Assembly: GCA_051000815.1 (NCBI GenBank)
Contig: JBPCNX010000024.1
Coordinates: 28,607-92,606, forward strand
Length of the DNA stretch: 64,000 bases
Reading direction: 5' to 3'
Source of the DNA: PSRF01 sp051000815
Lineage (GTDB): Bacteria > Acidobacteriota > Blastocatellia > Pyrinomonadales > Pyrinomonadaceae
The translations under genes were made by a program, and so were the position numbers. The notes beneath the pieces were generated by a model. The model did not search any database. It saw only the letters and a program-made list of their open reading frames with translations, and had not been told where the DNA came from. This document shows, one piece after another, positions 17,911 through 26,590 of this stretch. Positions within the stretch are counted from its first letter, which is position 1. Every line of letters starts with the position of its first letter.

Positions 17911-18316
17911 CCCGGGGTCGCTGCGGAGCGGCGCGAGGGTCTCGTTGAGGATCTCGTACCCGCAGGTACTCCTTGAGGGTGAGGTGGTCCTAACTTCTAG
18001 AACTCACATCCGTCCCAGTCCCGGGCCCCCCGGGGCACCGATTGTGACCTTCCGCCATCCTCCTGTCTTCCAACCAGCTGAACCCCCCATTTAACTTAAA
18101 CCTTGCAGCTTCTGAACACCCTCCCCTGCTCGCTGTCGAAGCTAACGCTAGCACTTTTATTAGGGTTTGCGCATTTCCGTATCTCAATTGTATGGCGTGC
18201 GCATACACGCCAAAACGTACTTGCGCGAATCCTGGCAAAATGCGGTATATTGGCAGGCCTTAGCTCGATGGTTAGAAACCAGAGCCTTATGCTTCTGGCT
18301 TTCCCTTGGAGGAACT
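17911..18316. other. Intergenic region after the DsrE-like trio
   Basis: About 400 bases. The first ~130 bases keep the high G+C of the trio and include a cccgggccccccgggg palindrome near 18018. Composition then drops back to normal. The part near 18255-18275 resembles a tRNA D-arm but no full tRNA fold exists. Nothing else recognised. Confidence 0.45.
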
Positions 18317-18979
18317 GTGGCAGCGGCGGCTTTTTACGACCTGGAAGGCACACTGGTGAGCACCAATCTGGTGCACACCCTTGGCTTCTACTCCAGGAAC
18401 CAGCCCGGCCTCTTAAAAAGCTTCAAGAAGAGCGCATCGACGCTGCTTAGCATTCCCGTCTTCGCTATCACCGACCAGTACAGCAGGAAGGTTTTCAATG
18501 ACCTTTACTTCAAGCGATACAAAGGACAGTCAGAAGATCGCCTTCGCTTCCTGGCTGATGAGTTGTTTGAGACGGTCTTGAAACCGGCAGTATTCCCCGG
18601 CACCTACGAGTTGCTGGCGAAGTCGAGCAGTCTGGGCTTGCGTCAGGTGGTCGTCACGGGAGCTCTGGACGTTTCAGTAAAGCCGCTGATGGAGCACCTC
18701 GGTATTACTGAGTATGTTGCTAACCGGTTGGAGTTTGTTAACGGCATCGCGACAGGACGATTGTTGCCGCCCGTAATGGCTGCAGCCACGAAGGCTTCCT
18801 GGATTCGAGTGTTTGCAGAACGCGAGGGCCTGAGTTTGAGCGACTCTTTTGCCTATACCGACAGCATGAGCGATCTGCCGATGCTTTCGGTCGTCGGTCA
18901 CCCCGCAGCGATTAACCCCGACATGCGCTTGCGCCAAACCGCGCTGCATCACGATTGGCCGATACTCAGTCTTAAGTGA
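18317..18979 (+). CDS. HAD-IB family phosphatase (elb-like locus)
   Basis: The frame is open upstream to 18167, but the HAD domain begins at the GTG at 18317 (AAAAFYDLEGTLVSTN) just after ggagga, so this start is preferred (220 residues). Features of subfamily IB: nucleophile motif DLEGTL, Thr/Gly in VVTGALDVSV, Lys in AAATKASWI, and the acidic motif AYTDSMSDLPML. The residue two after the nucleophile is Glu where Asp is usual. HAD-IB enzymes dephosphorylate small phosphomonoesters such as lysophosphatidate or phosphoserine. The gene heads a row ending in an acyl-reductase/ligase/acyltransferase giant, so a lipid phosphate is a reasonable substrate guess. Confidence 0.78.
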   Translation: MAAAAFYDLEGTLVSTNLVHTLGFYSRNQPGLLKSFKKSASTLLSIPVFAITDQYSRKVFNDLYFKRYKGQSEDRLRFLADELFETVLKPAVFPGTYELLAKSSSLGLRQVVVTGALDVSVKPLMEHLGITEYVANRLEFVNGIATGRLLPPVMAAATKASWIRVFAEREGLSLSDSFAYTDSMSDLPMLSVVGHPAAINPDMRLRQTALHHDWPILSLK

Positions 18980-19049
18980 GAACAATGAGATTCGCGTCAG
19001 CCGGGCTGTGGAAGAGCCCTGCGCGGTAGGTTACGGACAATAGAACATC

Positions 19050-20648
19050 ATGGCCCTTCAACTAAGACGAAAGACTCACGAATCCGTTGTCTACATCGAT
19101 CGCGACAGCGCGCCGCGGATCATGCCTTCAGGCGAGGACTTCATTCTCGAAGATCTTCCTATTGGCACGCGCGTACTTTATCCCAATCCTCCGATGAAGG
19201 GCCTACCGAATCGCGAAGCGGCGATCAGGTACGCCCTTAACCATCCGCATGGTTGCGATCCCCTGTTTGCCCAACTGGAACCAGGGATGCGTGTCACTGT
19301 AGCGGTGGACGACATCAGCCTGCCTTTGCCGCCGATGGCCACCCCCGACATCCGTCAAACCGTCCTGGAAATCGTTCTCGATATGCTGGCAGGGCATGGT
19401 GTGGACGACGTCCACATCGTGATCGCCAATTCCCTGCACCGCAAGATGACGGAATGGGAAATGAAGCGGATGGTGGGAACCAGAATATTTGACGCCTATT
19501 ATCCCGACCGTTACTACAACCACGATGCCGAATGGACGGAAGGGATGGTCAAGATTGGCGAGACGAAGCACAAAGAACCGCTGGTGTTGAATCGCCGAGC
19601 GGCTGAAAGCGACCTCTTGATCTACGTCAATATCAATCTTGTGCTGATGGATGGGGGGCACAAGTCTGTCGCCGTCGGTTTGTGCGACTACGAATCGTTA
19701 CGGGCCCATCACGAGCCGCAGACGATTCGCGACTCCGATAGCTACATGGATCCCGCCCGTTCCGAGTTGAATCACAAGATCCACCGTCTGGGGAAAATTG
19801 TTGATGAGCATCTCAACGTCTTTCACATCGAGACTGCCATTAACAATCGCATGTACAAAGGCGACATGGATTTTCTCTTGAAGAACGAAGACGACTTTAC
19901 AGCCTTCGATCGAATGAAATTTGAGGCAATGCGGTACACCATGGGCAAGTTACCGCGCGCTGCCAGGCGTAAGTTGCTTCACACACGACCAGCTCAGTAT
20001 GAAATGATCGCCTGCCACGCAGGAAAGACTGAGCCCGTTCACGACAAGATCGTCGCCAAGGCGTTCGAGCAGTATGCGATTCCGGTTCGCGGCCAGTGTG
20101 ACATTCTGATAACCGGCATTCCCGACATTTCGCCGTACAACGTGTATTCAATCTTGAATCCATTGCTGGTGCAGGTGATGGGCCTTGGTTATCACTTCAA
20201 TTTCTATCGCAACAAGCCGCTACTGAAGAAAGGCGGAGTGCTGATCATTCATCATCCCTGCTACGACGAGTTTGATCATAAATTCCACCCGAGCTACATC
20301 GAATTCTTTAACCGCTTGCTTCCGGAAACACGAGACGCCTTCGTGTTGCGCGACAAGTACGAACGCGAGTTCGCGAACAATCCCAGCTACGTTGAGATGT
20401 ACCGCCGCGGCAATGCCTATCACGGCGCCCACCCGTTCTTCATGTGGTATTGGGGTGAGAACGGGCGGCAGCACGTGGGCAAGGTGATCGCCGCCGGCGC
20501 CGAAAACGCTCACGTCCCGGCAATGCTCGGTTGGGAGCGCGCTGACAACCTGACCGAAGCCATCGCGATGGCCCGCAGTTACATGGGTAATTCCGCCGAG
20601 ATCACCATGCTGCACCAACCGATGATCGGCATCGCAGACATGGAGTAG
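19050..20648 (+). CDS. Lactate racemase-like (DUF2088/LarA) protein
   Basis: 532 residues. The N-terminal half matches the LarA-type DUF2088 domain: VTVAVDDISLPLPP, IVIANSLHRKM with a conserved His, YYNHDAEW with another His, and MDGGHKSVAVGL, like the His/Lys set that holds the nickel-pincer cofactor in LarA. The C-terminal half (CDILITGIPDISPYNVYSI) is the second LarA-like domain. Substrate unknown; probably not lactate. It lies 70 bases after the HAD gene and 24 bases before the multidomain enzyme, so the three form an operon. A DUF2088 protein also occurs, to my recollection, in the myxobacterial elb ether-lipid operon. Confidence 0.8.
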   Translation: MALQLRRKTHESVVYIDRDSAPRIMPSGEDFILEDLPIGTRVLYPNPPMKGLPNREAAIRYALNHPHGCDPLFAQLEPGMRVTVAVDDISLPLPPMATPDIRQTVLEIVLDMLAGHGVDDVHIVIANSLHRKMTEWEMKRMVGTRIFDAYYPDRYYNHDAEWTEGMVKIGETKHKEPLVLNRRAAESDLLIYVNINLVLMDGGHKSVAVGLCDYESLRAHHEPQTIRDSDSYMDPARSELNHKIHRLGKIVDEHLNVFHIETAINNRMYKGDMDFLLKNEDDFTAFDRMKFEAMRYTMGKLPRAARRKLLHTRPAQYEMIACHAGKTEPVHDKIVAKAFEQYAIPVRGQCDILITGIPDISPYNVYSILNPLLVQVMGLGYHFNFYRNKPLLKKGGVLIIHHPCYDEFDHKFHPSYIEFFNRLLPETRDAFVLRDKYEREFANNPSYVEMYRRGNAYHGAHPFFMWYWGENGRQHVGKVIAAGAENAHVPAMLGWERADNLTEAIAMARSYMGNSAEITMLHQPMIGIADME

Positions 20649-20672
20649 CCCACAACGTTGGTAATGACCTAA

Positions 20673-23600
20673 ATGGTAGCGAAGAACTACGACAAACTTA
20701 AGTTCGGACAGTTGCTGCAAGACAGTAAGTTGTCGCCGACTGAGATTTTCCAGGACCGCAGGATTTTTCTGATTGGCGGAACCGGCTTCCTCGGGAAAGT
20801 TACGCTTAGCATGCTGCTGCATCGCTTTCCCAATGTTGGTCGCGTCTACGTGTCTGTGCGCGCTCGTTCGCAGGAGGAGTCTGAAACTCGCTTTTGGAAC
20901 AGCGTAATTACCGCGCCACCTTTTAATCCGCTTCGCGAAAGATATGGCACTGCACTCGAAGGTTTCGTTCGCAGCAAGGTTGTAGTTCTGGGCGGCGACA
21001 TCGGTGACAGCAATCTCGGTTACACGGAGGAAGAGGCACAACGAGTTGCCGATGACATCGACATCATCATCAACAGCGCGGGCAACGTTACCTTCAACCC
21101 TACGCTCGAGAGCGCGCTACGCACGAATGTTGTCGGTACTCAGAATGTCATCGCCTTTGCCCGCCGGATGAAGCGACCGGCGCTCGTCCACGTTTCCACC
21201 TGCTTCGTCGCCGGCAACCGCCAGGGCACAGTCTGGGAAAGCGATCCGGTAATGGGTTATTTCCCCCGCAAGAACGAACTGGCAGGCGTGGATTTTTCCG
21301 TCGAGCAGGAAATCAAAGACTGCGCCCGCTTAGCAGAGCGGGTTAAGCAGGAAGCGAAAGACGCGATGATGGTGGCGCGTTTTCGGGAACTCGCGCGCCG
21401 GCGTTTAATTGAAGAGGGACGTGACGAAGACGATCCTGATGCCCTTGGACTCGCGGTCGCCCGCGAGCGCAAAGTCTGGACGCGCACTCGTTTGACGGAT
21501 TTAGGAGTGGAACGATCTGCATGGTGGGGCTGGCCAAACATCTATACCTACACCAAGGCGCTCGGCGAACAGCTTGTTGCGGCCGAAACGGGAATCGTCC
21601 GCAGTATAGTTCGTCCCAGTATTGTCGAGTCGGCCCTTTCATTTCCTTTTCCGGGTTGGAACGAAGGTTTTACTACGACTGCTCCGATCATTTTTCTGGT
21701 CTTGAAGGGCCAAACGCAAATTCCCGCCAACGATAAGTTGATCCTCGACATCACTCCCGTCGATCAAGTGGCATCCGTAATGTTGACCGTGGCGGCCCAG
21801 GCGTGTGTTGAAGAACCTCGACTCGTTTACCAGGCGGCCACAGGCGATGCAAATCCTGCAACCATGGAGCGCATTATTTCTTTGGTTGGTCTCTACAAGC
21901 GAAAACATTTTCAGGAAAAGGAGACCGGCATCAAGCTTCTGAACAAAGCCGCCGCCCGAATGGCGCCGCATCCGGTTTCTACCGCAAGGTTCGAGGCAAC
22001 ATCGATCCCGATGTTCAACTCCGCCGCAAAGAAAGCTTCGGCCTTGCTTGATAACGCGCGACCGCGTTGGGGCGGCGGACGTATCGTGGAAGTCATCGAT
22101 CGAGTAAAGGCAAGCGTTGATCGCGTTGAAGAGGTGACGCGCGAAACCACCGACTCGTTCGAGATTTTTCGGCCGTTCACCATTGAAAACGCGTACGTCT
22201 TTCGATCCGACAACGTGCGTTCGTTGTTCGAGCGGATCAGACAAGACGAACAAGCACTCCTGACCTGGAATCCGGAAAAGTTTGACTGGTACGACTATTG
22301 GATCAACATCCATATTCCCGGCCTGAAGAAGTGGGTGTTTCCCAAGCTTGAAGACGACATGCGCGCCCAACCGAAGCGCACCTACACCTACCGCGATTTA
22401 CTCGAACTGTTTGAAACCTCGACCAAACGGCATGCGACGCGAGTAGCCATGCGGATCGAACGCGATGAACGCACGGAGCAATATACTTATGCCGATCTGA
22501 ATGAACTTGCCACCCGCGCGGGAGCCTTTCTAGCGAGTGAGGGCATCGGGCCCGGCGATCGCGTAATGCTCTTCAGTCACAACGCGCCTGAGTGGGGCAT
22601 GACTTATTTTGGTGTTCTCAAGACCGGCGCCAGTTGTATTCCGGTGGATCCGGAAAGCAAGGTTAATGAAATTCTCAACTTCGCCCGCGCGGGCGATGCC
22701 GCCGGGCTTGTGATCAGCGAAAAGCTCGATGAAGAACGCCCTGAGCTGCGCCAGCGATTGGCCGATGAAGGACTCACGCTGTCCGTTTGGACGTTCGCTC
22801 AGGTCTTTGCCCTTCCTGACGAAGAGACAGAGGGCCAACGCATCGCTCTGTTGCCCCAGAAGGTGCAGGCACAGGCCGTAGCCTCTTTGATTTTTACTTC
22901 CGGCACAACCGGACGACCCAAAGGCGTGATGCTTTCGCATCGCAATCTGACGAGCATGGTCTCAATGCTCTCCTCCGTCTTCGACATGTCCACGCGGGAT
23001 GGAGTGCTATCCGTCTTACCTCTGCATCACACGTTTGAATTCTCGACGGGCTTTCTGACGCCCCTCAGCCGCGGCGCACAGATCACCTACTTACCGGAGT
23101 TAACCAGCGACGCCCTGGCCCGCGCGATCAAGAACGGCCATGTCACCGGAATGGTGGGTGTCCCGGCGCTTTGGGAACTGCTGCACCGGCGTATCAAGAA
23201 CCGCCTTTACGAAAGAAGCGATTGGATCGGCAAAACTGCAGACGTTCTGATCAAAGCCAATTTCTGGCTGCGCGAGAAGACCCCACTTAATCTGGGCCCA
23301 GTAGTCTTCTACCCGATTCACGAGGGACTCGGCGGGCGAATTCGATATTTCATCAGCGGGGGTTCGGCGTTAAGCGAAAAAATCCATCAGGACTTTCAGG
23401 GTCTGGGTTTCACGATTCTGGAAGGCTATGGACTCACTGAAGCATCGCCGGTGCTTACCGTGACGCGACCGGAAAATCGCATGCTGACCGGCAGTGTCGG
23501 CAAGCCTTTGCCAGGTGTGCAGGTTCAAATTGCCGGTGCCGATGCGACTGGAGTGGGCGAGGTGATTGCTCGCGGGCCCAATGTCATGCTTGGTTATTTT

Positions 23601-25142
23601 GATGACGAAGAAGCCACGCGCAGCACACTTATTGAACGTTGGCTTTACACGGGCGATCTCGGAAAACTCGACGACGACGGCAACCTGTTCCTGGTAGGGC
23701 GTTCAAAGGAAATCATCGTCGATACGAACGGCAAGAACGTCTATCCCGACGAACTCGAGGAGATCTACAGTGATTCTCCTTACATCAAGGAGTTAAGCGT
23801 AATCGGGCTGGCTGATGGGATCGGAGAGAAGGTCGCCTGCCTGGTCGTTGCCGACGACGAATATGACATCTCGCTTTCGCGCGCCGAACTGCGGCGCCGT
23901 GTGGAGGAACATTTCCGCCTCGTCTCAGCCTCTCTTCCCTACTATAAGCGCGTCAAGGTGCTTCACTTCACTGACATCGAGTTGCCCCGGACCGCGACGC
24001 GCAAGGTGAAGCGACGAGAGGTGCAGGGGATCGTCGCGTCGTTGGAGAAAAGTGAAAAGGCCGGGCGGGAAGCGGAAGGACAGGCCCCGGCCGATGCGGA
24101 CACTCGCTGGTTGCTCGATATCGTGGCTTCCGTCAGTAGTCGACCGCGCGTTGAGATCTCACAGGAAACACGCCTCGCCGACCTGGGCTTCGACAGTCTT
24201 ATGTTCGTGGAGTTGGCAACGGCTATTGAGAATGGGGGCGGCGCAATTTCAGCGCCCGAGCGCTTCAATGAGATTCAGGACGTTAAGGAGCTGCTCAGTG
24301 TTGTCGAAAAACGTTCGGTGACCGCAAGTCGCGCCGAAAGAATTCGCAGCGACCAGGACAGCCAAGCTGATGACGAGATTCACATTCCCTCCCTCGTCAG
24401 AACAATTGGCAATAGAGGCCTGGATTTAGTGCAGAAGGCTTTCTACGAGCGCTTTCTACGCACCCATTACGCAGGCCAGTCGAATATTCCCGCCCACACT
24501 AACTTCATCGTCGCGGCGAATCACAGTTCGCACCTCGACATGGGGCTGGCAAAGATGGCGCTCGGCGCTGCCGGCAGGGACATGGTAGCGCTCGCCGCCG
24601 CGGATTATTTTTTCGACAACAAGTACAAGCGCGCCTACATGGAAAACTTTACGAACCTGGTACCGATGGAACGAACGGGTTCGCTGAGGCAGTCGTTGCG
24701 GCACGCCACCTCGTTCCTGGACCGCGGTTACAACGCGCTAATCTTTCCGGAAGGCACACGTTCAATGACCGGCGTAATGGCTGACTTCAAACCGGTGATT
24801 GGATTTCTCGCGCTGGCTTCAAGAGTCGGCATCGTCCCGATCTACCTCCACGGAACGTATGAGGCCATGCCCAAGGGTTCAAACATTATCAAGAGCCGGG
24901 AAGTCGGAGCGCGTATTGGCCGGTACTTGTCCATCGAACAGTTGGAAGAGATGACGAAGGGGATGCCTCGCGCCGAGGCATACAGGCTCATCGCCGCGCT
25001 GGTGAAACACGAGGTTGAAAACCTGCGCGACGGCACCAGAATTCCCTTTGCTGCTCAAGACCTGCGCAAACGCTGGAAGGCTGAACGCCGCGCGCAAGTC
25101 AGCGAGCGCGAAGAGTCATGGCAAGTAACCAGCAACCAATGA
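20673..25142 (+). CDS. elbD: Multidomain acyl reductase - acyl-AMP ligase - ACP - acyltransferase (ElbD-like)
   Basis: A 1489-residue enzyme with four modules. (1) About 20-420: fatty-acyl-CoA-reductase-type SDR, GGTGFLGK (35-42), NSAGNV, YTYTKALGE with the YxxxK pair. (2) About 560-1110: AMP-dependent acyl ligase, A3 motif FTSGTTGRPKGVML near 740, EGYGLTEASPV and YTGDLGKLDDDG. (3) About 1145-1215: acyl carrier domain with the phosphopantetheine serine in DLGFDSLMF near 1172. (4) About 1260-1450: PlsC acyltransferase, NHSSHLDM near 1283 and FPEGTRSM near 1360. This arrangement recalls ElbD of Myxococcus, which makes ether lipids. Expected action: activate a fatty acid, load the ACP, reduce the acyl group, and transfer an acyl group to a glycerol backbone. 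The homology was judged by eye. Confidence 0.85.
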   Translation: MVAKNYDKLKFGQLLQDSKLSPTEIFQDRRIFLIGGTGFLGKVTLSMLLHRFPNVGRVYVSVRARSQEESETRFWNSVITAPPFNPLRERYGTALEGFVRSKVVVLGGDIGDSNLGYTEEEAQRVADDIDIIINSAGNVTFNPTLESALRTNVVGTQNVIAFARRMKRPALVHVSTCFVAGNRQGTVWESDPVMGYFPRKNELAGVDFSVEQEIKDCARLAERVKQEAKDAMMVARFRELARRRLIEEGRDEDDPDALGLAVARERKVWTRTRLTDLGVERSAWWGWPNIYTYTKALGEQLVAAETGIVRSIVRPSIVESALSFPFPGWNEGFTTTAPIIFLVLKGQTQIPANDKLILDITPVDQVASVMLTVAAQACVEEPRLVYQAATGDANPATMERIISLVGLYKRKHFQEKETGIKLLNKAAARMAPHPVSTARFEATSIPMFNSAAKKASALLDNARPRWGGGRIVEVIDRVKASVDRVEEVTRETTDSFEIFRPFTIENAYVFRSDNVRSLFERIRQDEQALLTWNPEKFDWYDYWINIHIPGLKKWVFPKLEDDMRAQPKRTYTYRDLLELFETSTKRHATRVAMRIERDERTEQYTYADLNELATRAGAFLASEGIGPGDRVMLFSHNAPEWGMTYFGVLKTGASCIPVDPESKVNEILNFARAGDAAGLVISEKLDEERPELRQRLADEGLTLSVWTFAQVFALPDEETEGQRIALLPQKVQAQAVASLIFTSGTTGRPKGVMLSHRNLTSMVSMLSSVFDMSTRDGVLSVLPLHHTFEFSTGFLTPLSRGAQITYLPELTSDALARAIKNGHVTGMVGVPALWELLHRRIKNRLYERSDWIGKTADVLIKANFWLREKTPLNLGPVVFYPIHEGLGGRIRYFISGGSALSEKIHQDFQGLGFTILEGYGLTEASPVLTVTRPENRMLTGSVGKPLPGVQVQIAGADATGVGEVIARGPNVMLGYFDDEEATRSTLIERWLYTGDLGKLDDDGNLFLVGRSKEIIVDTNGKNVYPDELEEIYSDSPYIKELSVIGLADGIGEKVACLVVADDEYDISLSRAELRRRVEEHFRLVSASLPYYKRVKVLHFTDIELPRTATRKVKRREVQGIVASLEKSEKAGREAEGQAPADADTRWLLDIVASVSSRPRVEISQETRLADLGFDSLMFVELATAIENGGGAISAPERFNEIQDVKELLSVVEKRSVTASRAERIRSDQDSQADDEIHIPSLVRTIGNRGLDLVQKAFYERFLRTHYAGQSNIPAHTNFIVAANHSSHLDMGLAKMALGAAGRDMVALAAADYFFDNKYKRAYMENFTNLVPMERTGSLRQSLRHATSFLDRGYNALIFPEGTRSMTGVMADFKPVIGFLALASRVGIVPIYLHGTYEAMPKGSNIIKSREVGARIGRYLSIEQLEEMTKGMPRAEAYRLIAALVKHEVENLRDGTRIPFAAQDLRKRWKAERRAQVSEREESWQVTSNQ

Positions 25143-25152
25143 AGGCGAGTTA

Positions 25153-25202
25153 GATTTAGTGGTAGTCCTAAATTGTCAGAGGAAAAACCGATCCACTAAA
25201 TC
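25153..25202. repeat. 10-bp inverted repeat before the SDR gene
   Basis: gatttagtgg (25153-25162) and ccactaaatc (25193-25202) are exact reverse complements, followed by a looser 'ttcgtgtaagttcgtgg' copy. A related ccactaagtcacacgaag string occurs near 43661. It could act as a transcript-processing hairpin inside the operon. Confidence 0.55.
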
Positions 25203-25331
25203 ACACTAACAAACACCAATATCTTCGTGTAAGTTCGTGGATCTTCCTTGATGAAATGCGCAAAAATCACCTAGGAACGCGATTATCCTTTTGCCTTGCC
25301 ACTTATTGCTTTCACTCATAGTCACCGCCTG

Positions 25332-26423
25332 ATGCCCAAGACTCCACAAAAACGTACTGCCCGGATGACGCCGGCTGCCGGCTCCAAGCGTCGCGCAGCG
25401 ATTGAGAAACGACCCCGAGCGTCCACACTGATCACGGGTGGTACCGGCTTCCTCGGTTCACACCTCGTTCGTCAATTAGTCGAAGACGGCGTCAAGGACA
25501 TCCGGGTAATGGCCACATCAATTCCGGACTGGCTGGTTGATCTCGGCGTCGAACCGCTGGAAGGCTCCATCACAAAACCCGCTGATGTCGCGCTTGGGGT
25601 CGAGGGAATCAGGGACATTTATCACCTGGCAGGGCGAGTTTCCCGTGAGCGAGAGAACGCGAGAGAGATGTACCAGGTTCATGTCGAAGGTACACGGCTG
25701 CTTTGCGATGTGGCCAGGAGCGCGGAAGTGAAGACGATTGTCATGGCGTCGACAAGCGGAACGATCGCCGTAACCGAAGATGGCGAGGTTGTGCCCGACG
25801 AGTCGTACCCCCAGCCATTAGAGATAATCGCGCGTTGGCCCTACTACGCCAGCAAATCCTACCAGGAAATGGCCGCACTGGAACGTTTCAACGGCAAGGG
25901 TTTGCGGGTAGTGATAATGAATCCGAGTTTGTTATTGGGACCGGGCGACGATCGGCTGAGCTCCACCAAAGTCATCCTGGATTTCATGTCGCGAAAGATC
26001 GGCGCCGTGCCGACTGGTGGCGTCAGCTTTGTTGACGTGCGCGATGTGGCCCAGGCGTTTCGAGTGGGCATGCGTCGCGGTCGACATGGTGAGCGCTACC
26101 TGATGGGCGCTGCGAACTGGACCTTTAGTAAATTCTTCGGTCGGCTGGAAAGGTTAACCAAAGTTTCGGCGCCGAAGATAGCCTTGCCTTCGAGGCTGGC
26201 GGTCGGCGGGGCCAAACTCGTCGACTCTCTATTCAAGCAATGGGACCTGGCGTCGCCGGTCGAGCCCGGCGCAATCGAGATGGCCCAATACTTCTGGTAT
26301 CTGAACTGCGCCAAAGCCTCCCGCGAACTCGCTTTCAAACCTCGCGACCCGGGCGAGACGTTGCACGATACTGTCACTTACCTGCGAGAGAATTTTCTGG
26401 GCGGCAAAGCGTTCGGGAAATAA
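25332..26423 (+). CDS. NAD(P)-dependent epimerase/dehydratase-type SDR
   Basis: Extended SDR of about 363 residues. The ATG at 25332 is preferred over an upstream TTG at 25296. Rossmann motif ITGGTGFLGSHL, active-site YYASKSYQE (YxxxK), and the 3beta-HSD-like SFVDVRDVAQAFRVGM. Such enzymes oxidise, reduce or epimerise sugars or sterol/acyl substrates using NAD(P). It follows the ElbD-like gene in the same direction after 189 bases, and myxobacterial elb operons also contain dehydrogenase-type members, so a role in the same lipid pathway is likely. The N-terminal 40 residues are basic and disordered-looking. Confidence 0.82.
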   Translation: MPKTPQKRTARMTPAAGSKRRAAIEKRPRASTLITGGTGFLGSHLVRQLVEDGVKDIRVMATSIPDWLVDLGVEPLEGSITKPADVALGVEGIRDIYHLAGRVSRERENAREMYQVHVEGTRLLCDVARSAEVKTIVMASTSGTIAVTEDGEVVPDESYPQPLEIIARWPYYASKSYQEMAALERFNGKGLRVVIMNPSLLLGPGDDRLSSTKVILDFMSRKIGAVPTGGVSFVDVRDVAQAFRVGMRRGRHGERYLMGAANWTFSKFFGRLERLTKVSAPKIALPSRLAVGGAKLVDSLFKQWDLASPVEPGAIEMAQYFWYLNCAKASRELAFKPRDPGETLHDTVTYLRENFLGGKAFGK

Positions 26424-26590
26424 GGGGGAACAGGGGAATGGGGTAACAGGGCAACTGGGGAACTGGGGAACATAAAGCGCCGGATAAGATAGCAACTCCG
26501 GAATCATCTCTCCCTCGCTCCCCGGTTCCCCTCTTTCCCGGTTCCCCTCTTTCCCGGTTCCCCTCTTTCCCCGTTTCCCCCGTTCCCCTA
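26424..26590. repeat. Octamer repeat island C (G-rich left, C-rich right)
   Basis: Left: ggggaaca, ggggaat, ggggtaaca, gggcaact, ggggaact, roughly 8-base spacing. Right: ggttcccc and tctttccc alternate three times, then cgtttccc, ccgttccc, ctattccc, in exact 8-base register. The arrays are of reverse-complement type and sit between two convergent genes, so the hairpin may serve both as transcript end. Confidence 0.88.

Noticed and set aside
18255..18315. tRNA-like stretch (ttagctcgatggttaga followed by ccaga...tctgg)
   Set aside because: No 7-base anticodon loop, no T-arm with ttcga, and no acceptor stem; only the D-arm resembles a tRNA.
20220..22370. Minus-strand ORFs of 243-273 residues opposite the LarA-like and ElbD-like genes
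   Set aside because: Shadows of strongly supported plus-strand genes; no recognisable motifs.
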